Assembly: GCA_012934845.2 (NCBI GenBank)
Contig: WNNJ02002675.1
Location: 1 to 64,000, forward strand
DNA length: 64,000 bases
Reading direction: 5' to 3'
Source: Pomphorhynchus laevis
Lineage: Eukaryota > Acanthocephala > Palaeacanthocephala > Echinorhynchida > Pomphorhynchidae
In this document: in pieces, positions 61,001 to 64,000 of the stretch
Layout: every line of letters begins with the position of its first letter
Position numbering within the stretch: position 1 is the stretch's first letter
Translations under genes and position numbers: made by a program
Notes under the pieces: model-generated
Database searches by the model: none
What the model saw: only the letters and a program-made list of their open reading frames with translations
What the model was told of the DNA's origin: nothing

Positions 61001-63347
61001 ATATTCATCAAACTATAGACTATGCAGGCATGTGTAGAAAGCTTACCGTTTTTCCTAACGATTTCAATTATCACACTAGTCATCTATCGTTTGTTTCCTT
61101 ATTTTAAGTTGATATACCTGTTCAGTCATAATGAATGACGAAAGTCTTTTATTATATTTGTTTGTTAATAAAAGCAGACGAGTCGAGTGATTGTCAGCTA
61201 ACATTTAAAGGACCGAAACGTTAAACATAGGCATTGGATCAGTAGCTGATGTGGTCCACCAATACTAAAATGTAGCATACTGTTGTTGGCTTATAGATAA
61301 GATTAAAGCAGCGTGAGAGTTAAAATGGTTTAAATAAATTTCACTCCATACAAGTATTAATGTTAATAATTAATTAATTAATTAATTAATTAATATTTTA
61401 TGTTATATATTATTATAAGTATTATATTTAATGATTTAAGTATTTATATAAATACTATGATCTAGTAACATAAGCGAATGTTAAATATTCATCTGTAATA
61501 CTAAAATTCATCTATTTTCTTGCGTCGATTTTAAAATATTCATATTTTTTCAATTTATTATCTTAACGTCATTGCCTACTGTTTGATATTATTGTATCCA
61601 TGAATATTCATTATATAATTTTCATCTTTTAGGGTGGAAATATTAGTGGCTATTTAAATTAGAATAATTTTTCTTCGTTTTAGTAAACAATAATTAATTT
61701 TTAATAATCGATATTTTATATTTTAATGACAGGAATGACTAAGAACAAAAATTATTGAACTAAGTTATATTTTAAGAATTCAGGATATCTGAAATGTATC
61801 TATAATGTATTGTGTAATTTAAGCCTAATTTAATATTATCTTTAATCCTAATGATAGCAGTTGGCTATCGAAAATTTGATAGTTAAATATTTTATATTTA
61901 AATATAAATATATTTATATTTAATATTTTTAATATTAATATTTAATATTTTGATATTTTATATTTTAATGACAATAATGCCGAATAGCAAATTTGTTTTT
62001 CTTAAGAAACTGATTTTTTTAAATCAGCTAACTGAGTCTACGTATTTAATATAATTATAAACAAAACAAAACATAATAATGCTAAATCAAAATTTAATAA
62101 TTAAATAATAAAATAAATAATTGTTATAAGATTTTTTATAATTTAAATCAAGTTAAAATAAAAATTGAAATTTAAAAGTCATTTTTTATGAATTGACTAT
62201 TAAAAAACAGACGTTGAATCAGAATAAGAATTAGATGTCATCAGGAGGAACTGCTATATTATCAGGTTTCGGCCCCTAACTCCTATACCCAACAAAGCAG
62301 CGGGGCCAAATACATGCTAATGATGTATTTCCTCTGATAAAACTATCTAGTATCTTATTCTAATACAAAGTTTATTATTTTTAATCCATCCATAAAAATT
62401 TGCCACTTAAGAGTTTAAATTTATTCTTTATATTATTGTGTTGATTTATATATTTTACTATTTTCTGCTTGATGTTATTTTTATAGTAACCTACTTTAAA
62501 ATATGCATCTTTTAAATTATTTAAATGATTTTGAAGAAAGCCAATATCATTACATATTGTTGTCAGTCTTAAAATTTCAATATTAAAGTATTATATTTTA
62601 TATTATATGGTATGCATGAATGCTCATGCAAAAATATGTTTCTTGTAAATTTAAATATGTCATCTTTACGATATAAATTAATAGTAGTTTTAGTTAATGT
62701 TAATTTAATGTTCATATCTAGATATACACCTTCTTTATCATTAATATTGGTTTTGTTAAGAATAAGGCTTTCTGGATAAATTTGTTCGCTTATTGAATAG
62801 AAATTATTTGAGTTAAATACACATCATCAATATATAAAAACATATATTTCATATCTTTATATATTTTAGATATATTTTTAAGCAGTTATGAACAAATTCA
62901 TATTCTAGAAAGCTTAAAAATAAGTCAGCTATAATTGGGATGCTTTCTGGATAAATACTGGTTTTTTACTAGTTTTTTTTGTTTCGATATTCTTTCGATA
63001 TTTTTGTGAATATTTTTAATCTAGAATTTAATATAATGGAGCTGAACACAATAATATTTGATATCATTTAATATTTTCATACTAAAATTAAATTTAGTAT
63101 TAAATTAAATATTTGTGAAAAATAAGTTTGGCAAATTTTAGATACAACGACCAAATGCGATAATCTATTGAAAATTTATGATGATCATGAGGATTCAGTG
63201 TATGCTGTGGACTGGTCTCAGCAAAATAGCTGGTGCTTCGGGTCAATTAGTTACGATGGTCGTATGATAATACACCGTGTTACTCACGATGCCCAAATTG
63301 AAACATTGCTGGAATCGGATAATGAAGATGCCGACGAAAGCAATTAG
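43019..63347 (+). CDS. EIPR1: EIPR1/TSSC1-family WD40 protein, nine exons
   Basis: The exons 43019-43066, 43106-43189, 45451-45580, 45620-45723, 54452-54556, 54610-54734, 54785-54952, 56581-56684 and 63142-63347 splice with matching phases into about 357 codons (human EIPR1 is 387 aa). The order of motifs follows the human protein from end to end: G-N-I-R-F-I-T-G-T, S-H-G-V-L-W-K-I, L-V-R-S-I-D-F-N-P, S-C-G-D-D-G-K-T-K-I-W-D-T-R-N, V-R-Y-N-P, T-G-G-S-D-S, and H-E-D-S-V-Y-A-V-D-W-S with S-Y-D-G-R near the end. EIPR1 is a WD40 beta-propeller that binds the GARP and EARP tethering complexes and supports endosome-to-Golgi retrieval and dense-core vesicle traffic. The junction between exons 4 and 5 is the only uncertain one. 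Confidence 0.88.
43106..43189 (+). CDS. EIPR1: EIPR1 exon 2
   Basis: It encodes I-S-C-L-C-A-Q-D-A-N-F-G-N-I-R-F-I-T-G-T-N and on to S-N-S, matching the human stretch A-E-T-D-A-I-R-F-L-V-G-T-Q. The donor is GTAAGT at 43190, phase 0. The next intron, 2.26 kb, holds a Penelope-like fragment. Confidence 0.85.
43800..45260 (-). mobile_element. Penelope-like element fragment with GIY-YIG endonuclease
   Basis: On the minus strand, reverse-transcriptase pieces (about 45250-44780, with R-Y-I-D-D-I-L-I-V-W and T-F-L-D-V-E) precede an open 177-aa block at 44463-43930. That block carries the GIY-YIG-type nuclease: V-V-Y-A-C-K-C, A-T-Y-V-G-Q-T-G-G, R-A-L-T-R-R-S-D-I and H-C-I-E-Y-P-E-H, with a CCHH-like C-K-C-C cluster before it. 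This order is that of EN-plus Penelope-like elements. The copy is a fossil with several breaks, lying in EIPR1 intron 2. Confidence 0.82.
43808..43842 (-). ncRNA. Hammerhead-like core at 3' end of Penelope-like element
   Basis: On the minus strand the sequence reads CTGAAGAAGGGTTATCCGAAAGC. CTGAAGA fits the hammerhead core CUGANGA, AGG...UCC could form a short stem II, and GAAA follows. Stems I and III are not clear. Penelope-like elements are known to carry hammerhead motifs, so a decayed ribozyme is plausible. Confidence 0.4.
45451..45580 (+). CDS. EIPR1: EIPR1 exon 3
   Basis: The acceptor is CATATTTCAG at 45450. The exon encodes V-Y-S-V-Q-V-N-E-E-R and on to I-S-H-I-S-C-S and V-V-I-T-F-S-K, matching the human I-H-I-I-D-F-D-D and W-H-I-S-A-S segments. 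The donor is GTAAAT at 45581, followed by a 39-nt intron (45581-45619). The intron has no stop and is a multiple of three, so retention would add 13 residues without a frameshift. Confidence 0.8.
45620..45723 (+). CDS. EIPR1: EIPR1 exon 4
   Basis: It encodes V-H-E-N-F-V-N-S-H-G-V-L-W-K-I-Q-P-D-F and on to S-D-C-I-I-W. The canonical end with donor GTATAA is 45723. An alternative end at 45719 (donor GTATGT) fits the homology better at the Trp but lacks a matching AG acceptor on the other side. Confidence 0.7.
45832..45931. repeat. Foldback made of two inverted element termini
   Basis: TAACTGAGTCTACGTATTTTGTACT on the left and AGTACAATATACGTAGACTCAGTTA on the right form arms of about 40 bp around a short loop. 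The outer words AGCTAACTGAGTCTACGT are the terminus seen on all copies of the Penelope-like family described below. Confidence 0.85.
45932..46689. other. AT-rich intron DNA with scattered terminus motifs
   Basis: Variants of the terminus word occur near 46031, 46197 and 46311 (for example ATACCTAGACCCAGTTA and CTTACTGAGTCTACG). They suggest several very short or decayed element ends. No gene is seen. A repeated GTCGATTGAATAT word lies near 46455-46590. Confidence 0.6.
46690..47105 (-). mobile_element. RTE-type LINE C-terminal fragment
   Basis: The minus frame 47104-46769 (111 aa) reads K-M-L-R-W-A-S-C-V-T-H-L-D, then G-V-A-P-I-K-E-K-M-R-E, R-W-F-A-H-T-L-R-A and G-R-P-K-Q-R-W-L-D-T-L. This is the highly typical tail that follows the reverse transcriptase in RTE-type elements. 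It is GC-richer than its surroundings and truncated at the N-terminal side. Confidence 0.85.
47262..48120 (+). mobile_element. Penelope-like reverse-transcriptase fragments (AT-rich family), two pieces
   Basis: Two partial plus-strand copies (about 47262-47530 and 47610-48120) repeat the words for I-E-Y-E-F-V-H, M-F-R-Y-I-D-D-I-C-V and I-S-E-Q. They are fossils of the same family as the copies at 48425, 52206, 57106 and 62030. Confidence 0.7.
48425..49215 (-). mobile_element. AT-rich Penelope-like family, copy A
   Basis: The terminus AGCTAACTGAGTCTACGTATT is at 48433. The structured 3' region is at 48651-48744. The last part of the reverse-transcriptase protein is at 49046-48789 (85 aa open; H-E-H-S-C-I-P-Y-N, I-A-T-I-C-N-D), extending decayed to about 49200. 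The protein family recalled is the Y-W-x-P-K-L-H-K / R-Y-I-D-D type of Penelope-related reverse transcriptases. That assignment is moderate. Confidence 0.7.
48651..48744 (-). ncRNA. Conserved pseudoknot-forming 3' region (copy A)
   Basis: In minus-strand reading GGCCCC pairs with GGGGCC, and CTGCTATGTT pairs with AACATAGCAG, in interlocked order a-b-a'-b'. GAGGA can pair with TCCTC outside these. A perfect hairpin (AAATACAT, 7-nt loop, ATGTATTT) stands directly 5' of it. The same layout occurs at 50197-50280, 52068-52170, 58290-58390 and 62236-62330, and in decayed form at 51540-51620. Confidence 0.6.
49469..49628. repeat. 160-bp long hairpin palindrome, 79-bp arms
   Basis: The left arm 49469-49547 and right arm 49550-49628 are complementary with about one mismatch and a 2-nt loop. 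It is transcribed within EIPR1 intron 4, so the pre-mRNA would contain a long perfect RNA hairpin. It has no coding content. Confidence 0.95.
49643..49744. repeat. Inverted repeat with 36-bp arms
   Basis: AATAGCATAAACTGACTTTA... on the left is matched in reverse by AAAAGTCGAAACAGCATAGAG... on the right, with a few mismatches and a loop of about 28 bp. Each arm also holds a smaller hairpin (AGCATAAA...TTTATGCT). It directly follows the longer palindrome. Confidence 0.88.
49985..50330 (-). mobile_element. AT-rich Penelope-like family, copy B (3' end only)
   Basis: The terminus AGCTAACTGAGTCTACGTG at 49987 and the structured region at 50197-50280 are present. In this copy CTGCTATGCT faces AGCATAACAG, so the T-A pair of copy A is replaced by C-G. 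No protein-coding part follows. Confidence 0.72.
50340..50689. other. AT-rich intron DNA
   Basis: It repeats parts of the family's A-rich subterminal sequence (GCTAAATCAAAATTAAATAATTAAATAATAAATGATTATC) at least twice. A short LINE-like 3' tail (GTAAGCGACACGAGCTTGTAGCTC..) lies near 50656-50684. No gene is seen. Confidence 0.5.
50690..51070 (-). mobile_element. AT-rich Penelope-like family, two partial 3' ends
   Basis: The subterminal sequence (AATAATAAACAATTATATAAGA...) occurs at about 50700-50880 with a cut-off structured region (GATCATCAGGAGAAACTGATG). It occurs again at about 50950-51060 without that region. Both are fossils. Confidence 0.6.
51355..51740 (-). mobile_element. AT-rich Penelope-like family, copy C (decayed 3' end)
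   Basis: It has a terminus-like AACGTAGTCTACGTATT, the subterminal A-rich part, and a decayed structured region at 51540-51620 in which the GGCCCC/GGGGCC pairing is lost. The short block 51741-51930 after it is AT-rich without a gene. Confidence 0.65.
51930..52965 (-). mobile_element. AT-rich Penelope-like family, copy D (longest reverse-transcriptase frame)
   Basis: The minus frame 52679-52206 (157 aa) reads M-F-R-Y-I-D-D-I-C-V-F-N-S (catalytic D-D), then Y-P-E-S-L-I-L-N-K and G-I-Y-L-D-M-I-I-K-L, and later I-L-R-I-A-T-I-C-N-D. Upstream words up to about 52960 (G-A-P-M-G-G-N-S-S-P-I-I-A-D) belong to the same domain. The structured 3' region is at 52068-52170. Several breaks are present, so it is a fossil. 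Confidence 0.75.
52940..53113. repeat. Direct repeat pair, about 48 bp, 125 bp apart
   Basis: GTGTGTTCAAACAGCTCGTAACATCTGGCTGGGGAATCTATCAAT at 52940-52985 recurs at 53065-53112 with four or five changes. The DNA between is AT-rich. It may be an old short duplication or a fragment of an unrecognised repeat. Confidence 0.8.
53551..54023. mobile_element. Foldback/MITE-like element with long terminal inverted repeats
   Basis: The ends TTGTTCAGGGCGTGTAAAC and GTTTACACGCCCTGAACAA are inverted and the complementarity runs inward for about 195 bp on the left and about 265 bp on the right. The right arm has an extra stretch of about 60 bp. The centre is at about 53753. TTTA occurs on both outer sides (53547-53550 and 54024-54027), consistent with a 4-bp target duplication. 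No transposase is encoded. Confidence 0.85.
54125..54360 (-). mobile_element. LINE C-terminal fragment
   Basis: The minus frame 54355-54128 (75 aa) contains A-L-A-I-D-T-I-G-A-A-G-P, F-L-L-Q-R-L-S-C-A-V-Q and W-G-N-A-A. The pattern F-L-x-Q-R-L-S-x-A-x-Q-x-G-N-A is a recurrent last domain of some invertebrate LINE polyproteins. It is short, GC-rich and isolated in intron 4. Confidence 0.6.
54452..54556 (+). CDS. EIPR1: EIPR1 exon 5
   Basis: The part matching human W-E-P-M-G-D and I-L-L-W-D-L is K-W-E-P-N-T-S-N-D-L-L-V-V-S-D and L-E-I-Y-D-I-Q. The only AG in range is ATAAG at 54447-54451, which gives phase 0 with exon 4 ending at 45723 but adds about nine residues (F-F-L-C-G-T-K). The donor is GTAATG at 54557 and the intron is 53 nt. 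Confidence 0.65.
54610..54734 (+). CDS. EIPR1: EIPR1 exon 6
   Basis: The acceptor is TGTATTTAG at 54609. It encodes S-K-I-H-F-D-T-D-Y-S and on to G-V-A-H-Q-N-S-I-S-I-F-D-I-R-D, a WD repeat matching human T-A-N-D-T-T-L-R-G-W-D-T-R. The donor is GTATAA at 54735 and the intron is 50 nt. Confidence 0.8.
54785..54952 (+). CDS. EIPR1: EIPR1 exon 7
   Basis: The acceptor is TTCATTGCAG at 54784. It encodes F-V-N-S-H-S-N-L-V-R-S-I-D-F-N-P and L-A-S-C-G-D-D-G-K-T-K-I-W-D-T-R-N, the best-conserved WD blade. It ends G-H-W with the Trp codon split by the donor GTAATT at 54953. Confidence 0.92.
54953..56580. other. EIPR1 intron 7
   Basis: This is AT-rich with no retroelement frame visible. It contains two clear hairpins: AACAAAACCCC...GGGGTTTTGTT (55039-55067) and the one at 56185-56214. 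No gene is seen. Confidence 0.6.
56185..56214. repeat. Perfect inverted repeat, 13-bp arms
   Basis: CTAACAATCTAGT and ACTAGATTGTTAG flank TGCC. It lies in intron 7 with no associated gene. Confidence 0.85.
56581..56684 (+). CDS. EIPR1: EIPR1 exon 8
   Basis: The acceptor is TCTAATCTAG at 56580. The exon completes the Trp and encodes V-L-S-V-R-Y-N-P-N-Y-G-N, then L-L-I-T-G-G-S-D-S-T-V-R-L-Y-S. The donor is GTGAGT at 56685, phase 1. The next intron is 6.46 kb. Confidence 0.9.
57030..57105 (+). mobile_element. L2-like LINE copy Q, left part
   Basis: The plus frame reads L-G-V-H-F-D-N-N-L-H-L-H and I-R-D-K-T-R-S-S-N-I-L, which is the L2-like segment just after Y-A-D-D (compare L-G-F-H-F-D-D-H-L in copy F). 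The frame continues exactly at 58614, after the inserted element. Confidence 0.8.
57106..58613 (+). mobile_element. AT-rich Penelope-like family, copy E, inserted in LINE Q
   Basis: The boundaries come from the interrupted L2-like codons and from ATTCT on both sides (57101-57105 and 58614-58618). The copy contains open pieces at 57078-57581 (I-L-Y-W-N-L-K-L-H-K, T-Y-D-F-S-T-L-Y-T) and 57785-58042 (F-Q-Y-I-D-D-I-C-V). It ends in the structured 3' region and the terminus ATACTTAGACTCAGTTAGCT. It is 5'-truncated and a fossil. The shared piece 57106-57119 has no coding role. Confidence 0.8.
58614..59270 (+). mobile_element. L2-like LINE copy Q, right part and 3' tail
   Basis: The frame continues L-L-N-I-R-L-V-I, then L-L-F-P-R-I-D-Y-C-L-S-L and L-Q-R-L-I-N-T-A-V-R-I with a few stops. 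It ends in A-P-L-L-W-N-F-L-P and F-K-N-Q-L-R. The tail GGCTCGTAAGCACAAGTCTGTGTA..TTTCCCACATTAAAA is a decayed form of the family 3' hairpin. Confidence 0.78.
59330..60045 (+). mobile_element. I/Jockey-superclade LINE fragment, same family as copy L
   Basis: The open frame 59346-60035 (229 aa) encodes F-L-G-F-S-A-A-F-D-R-I (motif A) and V-V-Y-A-D-D-T-T-T-L (motif C). The Q-G-D/G-P motif is damaged (L-Q-V-R-L-K). It ends L-K-K-L-A-L-Y-A-L-S-S-F-L, the same point where copy L is cut. After it the hairpin GTGCA-TTT-GCAC and TTAATAAA form a likely 3' end. Confidence 0.8.
60440..61320. repeat. Three-unit repeat cluster with hammerhead-like words and an inverted repeat
   Basis: A unit of about 250 bp recurs at about 60440-60600 (partial), 60726-60985 and 61128-61320. 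Shared words are AAATGATTTCAAT, AATAAAAGCAG.CGAG..GAGTGA and AGGACCGAAACG...GGATCAGTAGCTGATG. In addition 60633-60712 and 61055-61130 are reverse complements over about 75 bp. Paired direct and inverted terminal blocks of this kind resemble the long repeats flanking Penelope-like elements. Confidence 0.7.
61321..62029. other. AT-rich intron DNA
   Basis: Includes a (TTAA)n run at about 61367-61392 and AT-rich low-complexity blocks near 61890-61970. No gene is seen. Confidence 0.6.
62030..62950 (-). mobile_element. AT-rich Penelope-like family, copy F
   Basis: The terminus AGCTAACTGAGTCTACGTATT is at 62026-62046, the structured region at 62236-62330, and reverse-transcriptase protein remnants at about 62890-62395 match copies A and D closely. 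A deletion is present near the D-D motif. It is a fossil in EIPR1 intron 8. Confidence 0.75.
63142..63347 (+). CDS. EIPR1: EIPR1 exon 9 (terminal)
   Basis: The acceptor is AAATTTTAG at 63141. It encodes D-D-H-E-D-S-V-Y-A-V-D-W-S-Q-Q-N-S-W and S-I-S-Y-D-G-R-M-I-I-H-R-V, then an acidic tail to TAG at 63345-63347. The match to the human C-terminus (E-E-H-E-D-S-V-Y-A-V-D-W-S-S) is the strongest in the gene. Confidence 0.93.
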
Positions 63348-63394
63348 TCTCGATAAACGGATTTCTTAAATTATCGAAGCGTTTTCCAACTTAA

Positions 63395-63400
63395 AATAAA
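63395..63400 (+). terminator. Polyadenylation signal AATAAA for EIPR1
   Basis: The AATAAA hexamer lies 48 bp after the stop codon. The following DNA is AT-rich, so other signals cannot be excluded. Confidence 0.5.
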
Positions 63401-64000
63401 TATTTAAAAAATAGAAGATTTTAATTTTTAAATATTTTTAAAAATTAGAAGATTTATACGATATTTTAATTTTTGAATTTCACATTTTTAAAACTACATT
63501 TAAAAAATATTCGTTTAACAAATTGAACTTACGATACTATAAAATAATGTTAAATTTTCTAAAATTTTCTTTGATATATTTTCCATAAAATTCTTAATTT
63601 TTAAATTCTACCAAATAAGCAAAAATACATTTTGATATGCCTTCTTAATAAATCTCATTCCTTTCGTTTTTATTTCGCTGTGGTTAATTAATAAGGGCTC
63701 GTAGTTTAGTTTAAGAGATACAGTATCTCAGATTGCGGGCTATTGAATGTAGCATACACAATGATGTTGCCATCGCTATGTGATGGCAGCGAATGGCGAA
63801 CTTCGGAAATCCTGATTTTGCTAGCAATACTGAGACCTTAAGGGTCTACTATGTTTAGCAGCTAGAGAAATTAAAACATACATGCTCTATATTTGTGAAA
63901 TAATGAATAAGATATTAAAAGAATATATTTATCAAAAACACAACTTAACGTGTTTGTTTCTGGTGATGCTTGTAGCTATTGAAATATAAAAATAAATTAA
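63401..64000. other. Downstream flank of EIPR1
   Basis: It is AT-rich except for a GC-richer block at about 63694-63860 (GGGCTCGTAGTTTAGTTTAAGAG and, later, GACCTTAAGGGTC). That block could be a decayed small repeat or an RNA-derived element. No tRNA fold could be supported and no gene is seen. Confidence 0.4.

Noticed and set aside
43019-63347. Capsid-bearing or LTR retroviral elements
   Set aside because: No protease, integrase, gag or envelope motifs, and no paired LTRs with primer sites, were seen anywhere in the window. Reverse transcriptases all belong to LINE or Penelope-like types.
63694-63770. tRNA gene
   Set aside because: No complete cloverleaf, anticodon arm or T-loop GTTCGA motif could be drawn.

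Overview
The window is eukaryotic, AT-rich and repeat-dominated. I read it as flatworm DNA, trematode-like (schistosome-like at best guess). The reasons are the mix of CR1-type, L2-like, RTE-type and Penelope-like retroelements, and a host gene whose introns include two of exactly 39 nt and two of 50-53 nt next to introns of 2-9 kb. No species can be fixed from the sequence alone, and no bacterial, phage or CRISPR features were seen.

Positions 1-42,300 are a graveyard and nursery of non-LTR retrotransposons, about 16 insertions in both orientations and often nested. Two have large intact reading frames. A CR1-type element at about 4,995-9,480 (minus) has ORF1 (453 aa) and ORF2 (989 aa) both open and overlapping by 94 bp. 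An L2-like element at about 20,058-24,011 (minus) has an intact 975-aa ORF2 but a broken ORF1. A third (647-3,060, minus) keeps ORF1 whole but has an in-frame deletion that removes the reverse transcriptase. The others are truncated or decayed CR1, L2-like, REL-endonuclease-type and I/Jockey-like copies. All CR1 and L2-like families share an ORF1 with a PHD-like zinc motif (C-x4-C-x2-W ... CGFC) and CR1 copies share a 3' hairpin followed by (AAT)n.

Positions 43,019-63,347 (plus) hold one host gene in at least nine exons, the EIPR1/TSSC1 family WD40 protein that partners the GARP/EARP tethering complexes. Codon phases close across all exons to give about 357 aa. Its introns are packed with Penelope-like fragments, at least six copies of one AT-rich reverse-transcriptase element with a conserved pseudoknot-forming 3' region, an RTE fragment, L2-like and I-like fragments, long foldbacks, and a repeat cluster with hammerhead-like motifs.

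The most interesting structure is the repeated 3' region of that Penelope-like family, where two interlocking helices are kept across copies with one compensatory base change. Other notable points are the possible trans-splice acceptor directly before the EIPR1 start codon, the intact CR1, and the snapback, tandem and inverted duplications that record template switching.
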